Source: an uncultured Candidatus Melainabacteria bacterium
GTDB taxonomy: Bacteria; Cyanobacteriota; Vampirovibrionia; Gastranaerophilales; Gastranaerophilaceae
Direction: 5' to 3'
NCBI GenBank assembly: GCA_934692625.1
Contig: CAKUUC010000013.1
Span: 8,774 to 72,773, forward strand
Length of the DNA stretch: 64,000 nt
The notes beneath the pieces are model-generated. The model ran no database searches. It was not told the DNA's origin and saw only the letters and a list, made by a program, of their open reading frames with translations. The translations under genes and the position numbers were made by a program. Shown one piece after another: positions 1 to 6,507 of the stretch (positions are counted from its first letter, which is position 1; each line of letters opens with the position of its first letter).

Positions 1-94
1 CACGATTAATGCGAGTACGGAGATTCGGTATCTCTTCCAAAGTCAAAATAAAACAAATATTAAGATACTAAAATCCTTGTTTATCTTGCTATGA
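1..94. other. Window edge, no recognisable gene
   Basis: Two + strand frames stay open from the window edge for about 70-90 bases, one of them ending with TGA at 92-94. The translations look like no family I recognise. It may be the tail of a gene lying to the left, or plain intergenic DNA leading into the repeats that follow. Confidence 0.2.
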
Positions 95-123
95 AGCGAC
101 CCTGAAACTAGTTCAGGGTGACC
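95..123. repeat. Short dispersed palindrome (type B variant)
   Basis: Arms CCCTGAA and TTCAGGG surround a short loop and end in the GTGAC typical of this family. It resembles the palindromes at 31875, 55265 and 55486. A half copy ending TTCAGGGTGACC lies at about 33188-33205. Confidence 0.6.
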
Positions 124-185
124 TCTTTGTGGGTATTTGTTCACTATTTGTACAATGACAAAATCCTTGCTAGACACACCAACTG

Positions 186-213
186 GTCATTCCGGACTCC
201 GATCCGGAATCTG
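186..213. repeat. Short dispersed palindrome (type A)
   Basis: GTCATTCCGGA and TCCGGAATCTG form the arms of a near-perfect palindrome around CTCCGA. The same unit occurs inverted at 55764-55791. It shares its outer ends (GTCAYTC / GARTCTG) with types B and C, so all three seem to be variants of one element. Confidence 0.7.
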
Positions 214-251
214 TTTACAAAGATTGTACAAATTCGTTATTTACTTGGACA

Positions 252-317
252 GATTCTGAATAGGCTAAAAATTACTTTTCGCATGCTCAAAGGATTTTTT
301 AAGCCTTTCAGAATGAC
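252..317. repeat. Long dispersed palindrome (type C, divergent interior)
   Basis: The outer arms ATTCTGAA and TTCAGAATGAC match the other type C copies. The interior differs: an AGGCT/AAGCCT stem replaces the usual AAGAT/ATCTT stem. Conserved ends with a changing interior suggest selection on the hairpin or on its ends. Confidence 0.6.
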
Positions 318-374
318 AACAGCTTTGCTATTTTCTTCTGCTTTATTTCAATTCCTTAACAAAAAACCGTAACA

Positions 375-422
375 TTACAAAATGTAGAAATTATTTTAAA
401 ACCTCGAAAGCCTTGATATAAT
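375..422 (+). promoter_or_regulatory. Prepilin leader promoter, copy 1
   Basis: TTACAAAATGTAG (375-387) is an operator-like inverted repeat with one mismatch. TTTAAA (395-400) and TATAAT (417-422) are separated by 16 bases. Operator, -35 and -10 have identical spacing in the copies at 55563 and 63449. In all three, six bases separate the -10 box from an ATG, so transcription should start at or next to that ATG. Confidence 0.6.
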
Positions 423-427
423 TCCTG

Positions 428-452
428 TATGGTATGGTATGGTATGGTGTGG
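428..452 (+). repeat. TATGG tandem repeat, copy 1 (5 units)
   Basis: Four perfect TATGG units are followed by TGTGG, then CGGGGCGGTG. The tract starts exactly where transcription from the TATAAT box at 417 should begin. The homologous tract at 55616 has eleven units and the one at 63502 has five. Confidence 0.9.
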
Positions 453-488
453 CGGGGCGGTGTACTTATGTGTAAAAATACTCCATAA
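429..488 (+). CDS. Putative leaderless 19-residue leader peptide, copy 1
   Basis: Reading from the first ATG of the TATGG tract gives MVWYGMVWRGGVLMCKNTP and a TAA stop. The ATG lies six bases after TATAAT with no room for a Shine-Dalgarno site, so it would need leaderless initiation. Copies 2 and 3 (55617, 63503) end in the same GGVLMxKNxx-stop although copy 2 has six more repeat units (30 bases, a multiple of three). Downstream here lies only a broken prepilin gene. Translation is not proven. Confidence 0.35.
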   Translation: MVWYGMVWRGGVLMCKNTP

Positions 489-513
489 TAATAAAAAGGA
501 CACATGGAAATAA

Positions 514-860
514 TGGAGTAAACTGCCGAAATATATATTACCGCATTATAATAATGCTACTTTATATTTGCCATCTAATTCGCAAATATATGGAAGTGCA
601 TTATGTTTTAATCCGAACAAATATTATCTTCCGAGGGGTGAAGGTTCTGTATATACTTTGGTCCCTCTAATAATGGTCTGACAGACCCGTTGAGAAGTTC
701 CTACACTACTTCTATTGAATTACCAGATGGAACTTGTATTGGTTTTAATCGTCTTGTTAATCCGACATTTTCTCAAAGTATGACAATTTTTGTTGACATC
801 AATGGAAGTGCCAATAGACCAAATGTAGGGGGCAAGGATTTGTTTCTTTTTTACTTTTGA
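514..860 (+). pseudogene. Broken prepilin-like gene (N-terminus lost, frameshifted)
   Basis: One frame reads from 514 to a TGA at 679-681. It includes LPSNSQIYGSALCFN and runs into a second frame (from about 666) containing SNNGLTDPL, LPDGTCIGFN and MTIFVDINGSANRPNVGGKD, ending at TGA 858-860. The join needs a frameshift near 655-668. This reads like the C-terminal half of the prepilin-like proteins in this window. The N-terminal FTLAEVLITLGI segment is absent: the leader at 375-488 runs almost directly into the mid-protein coding sequence. It therefore looks like an internal deletion plus a frameshift that left the leader intact. Its last bases overlap the convergent gene at 851-2215. Confidence 0.7.
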
Positions 861-2215
861 AAACCAAGACCTTGGAATGTTGAACTTGCTTGTACAAAGT
901 TTTTGGTAGTTTGAGGTTGCGGTTGTTCAGGTTGATTTTGGATTAATTTATTATATCTGTATTTCGTCCACAATCTTGAAACTCCACTCAAGGTAAAGCC
1001 CATTGCAACCAAACTAAATAGGAATGGAACACCTGTTATTACTGATTTTTGTTTGATAAGTTTTGTGAGTTCTTCATTTACGGTTGTTTTATTTTGTTTT
1101 GCTAAGCGTTGTGCAATTTGTGGCAATTCTTTGCGAGTTGGTATGTTTTCAAGTTTTCCGTTTGCGTTCTTTTTGATAAGTTCAGGATATTTACCTGTTT
1201 TGGCCAGATATTTTTTGAATCCTGCATCTAAGATTGAAGAACCAAAAATTGTATATAAAACAACGAGCGGAACTCTTGTCCAAACTTCGTAAAAATCGAG
1301 TTTACCACGGTCTTTTGCGGCACTTGAGTAGCCGAATAGTCCGGTAATACATGTTGCGGCTAACAGCCCTTTGCTCAATGCAAATTTTCCATTATTATTT
1401 GTGAAATCTAGTTTTAGGTAATCTTTCAAAAATTCATCGGTATTTTTTGAGTGAATTCCGATTTTGTTCAATGCTTTTGATATATTTGCTCCCGGTTCAA
1501 GTAAAATCTCAGACAATTTCTGTGCTGTTTTTGATTTATGACCGTTTACTGCAAGTGCTAAACCACCTGCAATTCCGGCAAGCGATAGAAGTCCTGATTT
1601 TAAAATCACGGCTTTAGAATGTTTTTCTACACGATTTTGTTGTTCTGTATCTGTAGTTTTTTCTTTGTTTAAATTGGCTACATTATTAAAATCGCTAATT
1701 TTGAAAATTTTTAGAGTAAATAAGTTTTTGGCAAAACCAAGTGCATATTCTAGTGCCGGAACGGTTATACATCCTAGCAAAATTCCTGCTTTTGTTGATA
1801 TAATTCTGTTTTTTAGTTCTTTATCAAGTTTTGAGGCTTTGATTTCATCAACGCTGTTTGCTAGATTTTTGACAACTTTATTTTGTATTTTTTTCGGTTG
1901 AATTTTTTTGAACAGTTTATTTCTGAATAAATTTTCTCCTAAAAATGGAGCAGCGAAATAAAAAATTCCTGATTCCAAAAATTCTAAAAAGGTGAATTCT
2001 GAAAAATCAGCGACACTTCTTGATAAAACCGCTTTCGGGAACCAGTTTGTGAGTGTTCCTTGGATAAATCTCGTGTGGGATAAATTCTCTTGTGATTTTA
2101 AAAATTTGTCTAAATATTTTGTAGTTTTTGTGAATTCTTTTGTTGTATTTCCAAAAGTCGGTTGAGCATTGTATTTTCTGTTGTTAATATTTGTATTGTT
2201 TAAACTTGGTATCAT
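851..2215 (-). CDS. Uncharacterised multi-pass membrane protein with Asn-rich N-terminus
   Basis: The 454-residue protein belongs to no family I recognise. The first ~30 residues are polar and Asn-rich and end in PTFGN, a pattern shared with several other unknown proteins here. Hydrophobic stretches follow around residues 75-95, 145-170, 210-225, 290-305, 340-360 and 400-420, so it is probably an inner-membrane protein with several helices. The C-terminus is Gln/Pro-rich. A weak AAGGA precedes the ATG. No promoter is visible between the ATG and the terminator at 2261-2289, so expression probably depends on read-through from the promoter at 2431-2459 (see the attenuator). The function is unknown. 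Confidence 0.75.
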   Translation of the reverse strand: MIPSLNNTNINNRKYNAQPTFGNTTKEFTKTTKYLDKFLKSQENLSHTRFIQGTLTNWFPKAVLSRSVADFSEFTFLEFLESGIFYFAAPFLGENLFRNKLFKKIQPKKIQNKVVKNLANSVDEIKASKLDKELKNRIISTKAGILLGCITVPALEYALGFAKNLFTLKIFKISDFNNVANLNKEKTTDTEQQNRVEKHSKAVILKSGLLSLAGIAGGLALAVNGHKSKTAQKLSEILLEPGANISKALNKIGIHSKNTDEFLKDYLKLDFTNNNGKFALSKGLLAATCITGLFGYSSAAKDRGKLDFYEVWTRVPLVVLYTIFGSSILDAGFKKYLAKTGKYPELIKKNANGKLENIPTRKELPQIAQRLAKQNKTTVNEELTKLIKQKSVITGVPFLFSLVAMGFTLSGVSRLWTKYRYNKLIQNQPEQPQPQTTKNFVQASSTFQGLGFQK

Positions 2216-2260
2216 TTTTTATTAAATCCTTATTTTTAATGTGTAACGTAATTTCTAACT

Positions 2261-2289
2261 AAAAAAGACCACCTTTTCAGGTGGTCTTT
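2261..2289 (-). terminator. Intrinsic terminator, attenuator stem 3:4
   Basis: On the minus strand, AAAGACCACCT pairs with AGGTGGTCTTT through a GAAA loop and is followed by a T run (2266 down to 2261). The 11-bp stem is strong. It lies between the Met-rich leader ORF (2313-2396) and the start of the membrane protein at 2215. Its 5' arm can instead pair with AAGGTGGTC at 2333-2341. Confidence 0.85.
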
Positions 2290-2341
2290 AAAAACTTTTG
2301 TTTATTTCGAAATCACATTCGCACAAAACAATGACCACCTT
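2278..2341 (-). promoter_or_regulatory. Candidate antiterminator (stem 2:3) of a Met attenuator
   Basis: AAGGTGGTC (2341 to 2333 on the minus strand) lies inside the leader ORF and duplicates the 3' arm of the terminator. It can therefore pair with GACCACCT (2286 to 2279), the terminator's 5' arm. The two stems exclude each other. A ribosome stalled in the Met run upstream would leave this segment free and favour read-through. A ribosome moving through it would free GACCACCT for the terminator. The pairing is read directly from sequence; the regulation is inferred. Confidence 0.6.
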
Positions 2342-2396
2342 CACTCAGGCTTTGCATCATCATCATTTGCATCATCATTGTCATTGTGTTTTGCAT
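2313..2396 (-). CDS. Met-rich 27-residue leader peptide
   Basis: The ORF begins MQNTMTMMMQMMMMQSLSEG and ends six codons after a GGH, at TGA 2313-2315. Ten of 27 residues are Met, seven of them within codons 7-14. An AAGGAA ribosome site lies nine bases before the ATG, and a good promoter (2431-2459) stands just upstream. The order promoter, short ORF, competing stems, terminator, structural gene is that of an amino-acid biosynthesis leader. The controlled gene encodes a membrane protein, not a known methionine enzyme. The alternative is a free-standing Met-rich microprotein with its own terminator. Confidence 0.65.
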   Translation of the reverse strand: MQNTMTMMMQMMMMQSLSEGGHCFVRM

Positions 2397-2430
2397 TAAA
2401 TAAATTTCCTTTTTGTTTCTTTGCAAGTCA

Positions 2431-2459
2431 ATATTATAGTAAGCAAGTTGTCTTGTCAA
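2431..2459 (-). promoter_or_regulatory. Promoter of the Met-rich leader
   Basis: On the minus strand TTGACA (2459 to 2454) is followed after 17 bases by TAATAT (2436 to 2431), or after 15 bases by TATAAT. This is the strongest consensus promoter in the neighbourhood. It would start transcripts near 2424, about 28 bases before the leader ATG. Confidence 0.7.
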
Positions 2460-2483
2460 TTGAAAAAAGTGTACTTGTTACAA

Positions 2484-2780
2484 TTAGTTATTTTGTAAAA
2501 CTTCTGCCATCTTATATCCTTTGGAAGTTAGTCGGTAGCCGGTATCAACAATACTGTAGTTTCCGTCAACAGAATTAACAAATCCAAATGGAAATTTTGA
2601 GTAGATAGATTCAATTAACCCTTCGTCGCCCAATACGAGAATATGTCCCATAAACTTACGCTCCATATCTTTTCCTTTTATGTTGAGCTTAGCCATGAGA
2701 ACGTGTGAATTGATTAAATAATCATCATCTTTAACCATTGCTAAAATTATTTCTTTAATAAAATTTGAATCTAATCGCAT
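2484..2780 (-). CDS. Small protein resembling DUF2513
   Basis: The 98 residues have the look of the DUF2513 family of small bacterial and phage proteins: a start like MRLDSNFIKEIILAM, a central GHILVLGDEGLIES and a final YRLTSKGYKMAEVLQ with the character of a winged-helix C-terminal strand and helix. The role of that family is not known to me. The gene is alone on the minus strand between the Met-rich leader and a 250-base gap. No clear Shine-Dalgarno site precedes the ATG. The assignment rests on pattern similarity only. Confidence 0.6.
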   Translation of the reverse strand: MRLDSNFIKEIILAMVKDDDYLINSHVLMAKLNIKGKDMERKFMGHILVLGDEGLIESIYSKFPFGFVNSVDGNYSIVDTGYRLTSKGYKMAEVLQNN

Positions 2781-2999
2781 TTCACAAACTCGTTTGTCTT
2801 TCTTAGGTTAAGTGTAACATCTTGAAATCCTTAAAACAAGGAGAATGCCTATAAAATCATCTGTTTGAATGATTAAATAAAAATAAAAAGGTATTACGAT
2901 TTGTAAATTTTTTGCTAATATAGTAGCAAAATAATACATTTAGATGAGTTAAAAGGGTATCATACACTTTATAATGTTTAGGATATTATAAACACGATA

Positions 3000-3019
3000 T
3001 TGGGATATTATAATCCCAA
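3000..3019 (+). promoter_or_regulatory. Palindrome overlapping a -10 box
   Basis: TTGGGAT and ATCCCAA form a perfect 7-bp inverted repeat around ATTATA. The TATAAT at 3009-3014 lies inside it, 24 bases before the next ATG. A protein bound here would block RNA polymerase, so it is a candidate operator-promoter for the gene at 3038. Confidence 0.5.
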
Positions 3020-3037
3020 AAGTGAAGGGTAGAAACT

Positions 3038-3418
3038 ATGGTCGATAACAGATCCGCTGGGTTCTTTGGTATCGGTGGTGCTTTCAATTTCAAGAGCGGT
3101 GATATTTCAGGGACAGCAGCAAAATTAACAGATGATAAAATGGGACAAGGCGGTGAGTACTTCTCGCAACGAGGCGGAGCGGAAGAAGAAGCACCGGCTC
3201 AAAACCCTTATGTTGACCAAAGTGCAGTGTTGCGTGCGACATTGAATTCGCTTGCAATGATGAATGTTGCAAATGTTTTGAGTTCGCAACGTAGAAAACC
3301 TGTTATCGATGAGGAAGATAAAATCACTGAAGATTTGAAAGAAATATTAAGGATAAAACACCAACAAAATCAATCACGCAAAAAACGTGAAGATGAAGAC
3401 GATTTGTATAGTGAATAA
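3038..3418 (+). CDS. Hypothetical Gly-rich / charged protein
   Basis: The protein is 126 residues. The N-terminal third is Gly- and Phe-rich (SAGFFGIGGAFNFKSG), the middle has an apolar helix-like stretch (ATLNSLAMMNVANVLSS, about 68-85) and the C-terminus is very charged (KKREDEDD). There is no signal peptide or membrane span. GAAGGG lies 9-10 bases before the ATG, and a palindrome covers the -10 box. A weak hairpin with a T run follows at about 3437-3472. I recognise no family; it is probably cytosolic. Confidence 0.65.
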   Translation: MVDNRSAGFFGIGGAFNFKSGDISGTAAKLTDDKMGQGGEYFSQRGGAEEEAPAQNPYVDQSAVLRATLNSLAMMNVANVLSSQRRKPVIDEEDKITEDLKEILRIKHQQNQSRKKREDEDDLYSE

Positions 3419-3544
3419 ATTTCGTTTAGGTTTTTTGACGACCCTTTGTAGACTTATGACTGTCGCTTTTTTATGATATAGGCGAGTATTTGACGGATTT
3501 TACGTTATTGGAGAAATCTGACAAGCAATAATAAATAAAACAAA

Positions 3545-3571
3545 ATAAAAAAGGCACTAGAAATAGTGCCT
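3545..3571 (-). terminator. Intrinsic terminator
   Basis: On the minus strand AGGCACTA pairs with TAGTGCCT through TTTC and is followed by TTTTTTATTTT. There is no T run on the + side, so it acts on minus-strand transcription. Confidence 0.75.
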
Positions 3572-3705
3572 CATAAGACTGATTATGATGGATGATTCGA
3601 TTATTTGTTTTTCCCCTAATTTAATTCTTTGTTTTCCCCTGTAAGTTTTATCATTCCCCGATTTTCTTTTTCTTTAAATATCCCTTACATTTATATAAAC
3701 AATTT
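3545..3705 (-). ncRNA. Candidate small RNA with three GGGGAA motifs
   Basis: Between two minus-strand terminators (3711-3739 and 3545-3571) lies about 140 bases with no long ORF. On the minus strand it carries three GGGGAA blocks spaced 20-25 bases apart, in single-stranded-looking A-rich sequence, and ends in the 3545-3571 terminator. An upstream terminator plus a dedicated downstream one suggests a separate transcript. The promoter is weak (TATAAA near 3690). GGGGA repeats could bind a CsrA-like protein or pyrimidine-rich RNA, but that is speculation. Confidence 0.3.
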
Positions 3706-3710
3706 TTCTC

Positions 3711-3739
3711 AGAAAAAATTGCCTAATTGATTGTTAGGC
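3711..3739 (-). terminator. Intrinsic terminator after the HD-domain gene
   Basis: On the minus strand GCCTAA pairs with TTAGGC through CAATCAA, followed by AATTTTTTC. It lies about 30 bases after the stop of the gene at 3768-4532. Confidence 0.75.
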
Positions 3740-3767
3740 GATTAACAAAACTTAACAAACTTTGAAG

Positions 3768-4532
3768 CTATGTGATATCACCGGTTTCTACGGCTTCTTT
3801 TAGTGCATTAAGTACAATCGGTGGAATTTTTCCATCTTCTGCTTCTTGGGTTAATATTGCAAGGGCTTTTTCTTGGGAAAATGCTTCTTTGTATGTACGT
3901 TTTTCTGTTAATGCAGAATATTTATCTGCAACGTTGATGATTTGTAAAGCCGGATTTTGGACATAAGGTTTGCTATTGTCGGTGTTATTAAGGGTGTTGT
4001 GATGATTTCTGACCAAATCCAAAACTTCTTCTTTCACACCGGTCGTTTTAAGAAGTTGGTAACCAAATTCAGAATGCAAGTCCATGATTTTATGTTCTTG
4101 TTCTGTTAGTTTTGAATTTTTGTTTAACACTTCTGAGGGTATCAAAACTTTGCCAAAATCATGCAACATCGCACCGTCTTTCAAAGTTGCAACATCAATA
4201 TTTTGGGAAACAATTTTGGGTAAATGTTTCAAGATTGCCATTGAAATATTTTGAGTTTCTTGGCAGTGACCGTTTTTCAGGTCTTGAAGTTCTTTCATAT
4301 TTAAGTTTGTTGAAAGTTTGTTTTGTTTTAATATTTGTGTAATTTCAGGATTATCAGCAATCATTTTTCGGATTGCCAGTTCATTGAACAGTTTTGCCGG
4401 AGAGTTATTTTGGAAAGTGTCTTGGGTAAGAGTTTGACCAAAATTTACTCCATAAGACTGTTTATTAGTTTTTACATTGTTTATGTTGCTAATCCCGAAA
4501 AGGTTTCCGGTTGCAATCGAGTTAAACCACAC
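3768..4532 (-). CDS. HD-domain phosphohydrolase (HD-GYP-like, GYP motif absent)
   Basis: The protein has 254 residues. Residues ~1-45 are the Asn-rich N-terminus seen in several unknown proteins here (it includes YGVNFGQT). An HD domain follows: NGHCQETQ near 90, the metal-binding LHDFGKVLIP near 128-137, HSEFGYQLL near 158 and RNHHN near 176. These match the HD-GYP/HDOD metal ligands. However, the HHExxDGxGYP signature of c-di-GMP phosphodiesterases is replaced by HHNTLNNTDN, so c-di-GMP hydrolysis is doubtful. The gene stands alone with its own terminator. Confidence 0.75.
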   Translation of the reverse strand: MWFNSIATGNLFGISNINNVKTNKQSYGVNFGQTLTQDTFQNNSPAKLFNELAIRKMIADNPEITQILKQNKLSTNLNMKELQDLKNGHCQETQNISMAILKHLPKIVSQNIDVATLKDGAMLHDFGKVLIPSEVLNKNSKLTEQEHKIMDLHSEFGYQLLKTTGVKEEVLDLVRNHHNTLNNTDNSKPYVQNPALQIINVADKYSALTEKRTYKEAFSQEKALAILTQEAEDGKIPPIVLNALKEAVETGDIT

Positions 4533-4661
4533 TAAATTTTACCACCATTCACTACTACACTATATTTATATAAAGTATTTGTTACGATAATAATTGCCTG
4601 AAATTAAGAATATGTAAAAATAACTTAATATATGAAAAATTATGCTAAAATAAAATGTGCT

Positions 4662-5588
4662 ATGAAAGATATTGAAAATGTTATTGTATGTGGACTTGGT
4701 GCTATCGGTTCAATTTATGCAGATAAAATTCACAGATACGACAGCACAAAATTAAAAGTCCTTGTTGATAAAAATCGTTTAGAAAAATATACTAAAAACC
4801 CGAAAACTTTTAACGGTCGACCGTTGACTTTGGATTATATTTTGCCAGAAAATACTGATTTTAAGGCTGATTTAATAATTATTGCAACAAAGTTTGATGG
4901 GTTGTGCGATGTTATAAAAAATATTGAAAATTTTGTGCATAAAGACACTATAATAATTTCTTTATTAAACGGTGTTACAAGTGAGGATATTATTGCTTCA
5001 AAGTACGGATGGAAAAACTTGCCGATAGCGTATTATATCGGGCATAGTGCAATGCGTGACGGTAATAAAATTACTCATGATGGGGTTAATACTATTGTTT
5101 TTGGGGTGAAAGACCCTAAAAATACTGACGTTGCGGTCATTGACTGTGTGAAAAGGTATTTTGACAAGGTTGGAATAAATTATCGAACTCCTGATGAGAT
5201 GTTGAGAGCTTATTGGTTAAAATTTATGCTGAATGTTTCTTCAAATCAACCGTCAGCAATTTTGAGAATGACTTTTGGAGATATGCAAAACAATCCTAAG
5301 TTTTTGACGTTTATGAAACATATTATTGATGAAGTTGCAACGATTGCAAAAGCGGAAGGTGTTCATAATACAGAAACCATGTATGATGAGGCTATGAAGT
5401 CATTTTTCTCAATGACTCCTGATGGCAAGACTTCTATGTTGCAAGATGTTGAAGCAAGGCGCAGGACTGAGGTTGAACTTTTTGCCGGTACAATAATTGA
5501 TTTTGGGAAAAAACATAACATTCCAACGCCTTACAATATGGTGTTGAAAGAAATGCTAGAGGTAGTGCACGAAAATTACAAAAAGTAA
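4662..5588 (+). CDS. panE: Ketopantoate reductase family protein (PanE/ApbA-like)
   Basis: The 308-residue protein opens with an NADP-binding Rossmann motif (VIVCGLGAIGSIYA, about 7-20) and has the family's C-terminal helical domain with KFMLNVSSNQPSAI (near 195-208). PanE reduces 2-dehydropantoate to pantoate in pantothenate/CoA synthesis. Related paralogues act on other 2-keto acids, so the substrate is inferred. I start at 4662 because the dinucleotide motif then sits at the usual distance. A possible start ten codons earlier (4632) would also be open. TAAAAT lies five bases before 4662 and there is no Shine-Dalgarno site. rsmI follows 21 bases later. Confidence 0.8.
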   Translation: MKDIENVIVCGLGAIGSIYADKIHRYDSTKLKVLVDKNRLEKYTKNPKTFNGRPLTLDYILPENTDFKADLIIIATKFDGLCDVIKNIENFVHKDTIIISLLNGVTSEDIIASKYGWKNLPIAYYIGHSAMRDGNKITHDGVNTIVFGVKDPKNTDVAVIDCVKRYFDKVGINYRTPDEMLRAYWLKFMLNVSSNQPSAILRMTFGDMQNNPKFLTFMKHIIDEVATIAKAEGVHNTETMYDEAMKSFFSMTPDGKTSMLQDVEARRRTEVELFAGTIIDFGKKHNIPTPYNMVLKEMLEVVHENYKK

Positions 5589-5609
5589 TTTTCATGATAA
5601 TATCAAATT

Positions 5610-6422
5610 ATGAAAGAATTTGATTTTTACGTGGTTCCGACCCCTATCGGAAATTTGGGTGATATAACATTAAGAGCATTGGAAGTTTTGAAAAATGTTG
5701 ATTTGATTGCGTGTGAGGATAGTCGAGTAACTCAAAAAATTCTCAATCATTTTGATATAAAAACAAAATGCGTATCGTATCACAAATACAACGAGCGAGA
5801 ACGTGTAAGTCAAATTATAGATATTTTGAAGTCCGGCAAAAAAATGGCACTCGTTTCTGATGCGGGAACTCCTTTGATTTGTGACCCAGGGTGTGTGTTG
5901 GTAAAAGAACTCAGAAATAACGGATTTTCAATAACATCTCTCCCGGGGGCGAATGCTGTTGTGACCTTCTTGTCGCAGATTTCAAGAGAAGACGAAGAGT
6001 TTACATTTGTTGGCTTTTTGCCTAAAGCTCAACAAAAAATTGAAGAAATTGCTACAAAATATAAATTTAATGATTTTGTATTTTATGATTCTCCAAACAG
6101 AATTGTAAAAACATTAGAGTATATCAAAAATGTTCGTCCGAACTCAAAAGTTGCGTTTGGCAGAGAATTGACAAAAGTATTTGAAGAAGTTGTTGTTGAT
6201 GAGATTGAAAAAGTTATTGAACATCTGAAAAATAACGTTTCAAAAGGGGAGTTTGTATGTTTGATATTCAGAGATAAACAAGCGACAGACGAGGACAGTT
6301 TCCTTGATAAGGTGAAATTATTGCAAGGTAAAGGTTTTAGTGCGAGAGATATTTCTATTATTTTGTCTGAATTGTACGGAGTAAACAAAAATAAAATCTA
6401 CAAAGTAACAGTTAGTAAATAG
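5610..6422 (+). CDS. rsmI: 16S rRNA (cytidine-1402-2'-O)-methyltransferase RsmI
   Basis: The 270 residues fit RsmI, which uses SAM to 2'-O-methylate C1402 in the decoding centre of 16S rRNA. The N-terminal VVPTPIGNLGDITLRAL (8-24) is the family signature. It is followed by ACEDSRVTQKIL (near 36) and VSDAGTPLICDPG (near 84), which shape the SAM pocket of the tetrapyrrole-methylase fold. The C-terminal small domain is complete. There is no Shine-Dalgarno site: TAATAT lies six bases before the ATG with TTACAA 16 bases upstream, pointing to a leaderless transcript. Confidence 0.95.
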   Translation: MKEFDFYVVPTPIGNLGDITLRALEVLKNVDLIACEDSRVTQKILNHFDIKTKCVSYHKYNERERVSQIIDILKSGKKMALVSDAGTPLICDPGCVLVKELRNNGFSITSLPGANAVVTFLSQISREDEEFTFVGFLPKAQQKIEEIATKYKFNDFVFYDSPNRIVKTLEYIKNVRPNSKVAFGRELTKVFEEVVVDEIEKVIEHLKNNVSKGEFVCLIFRDKQATDEDSFLDKVKLLQGKGFSARDISIILSELYGVNKNKIYKVTVSK

Positions 6423-6507
6423 TTGTTAATAATTTGTACTTTTTTAAAAATTTATGGTACAATTTTGGTGGGCGTTGGGAGCTTTATTTAGATAAGGGAA
6501 AAAGTTT

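Noticed and set aside
118..372. Open frame of 84 codons through the first repeat cluster
   Set aside because: It runs through three palindromic repeats and shows no ribosome site or protein-like pattern.
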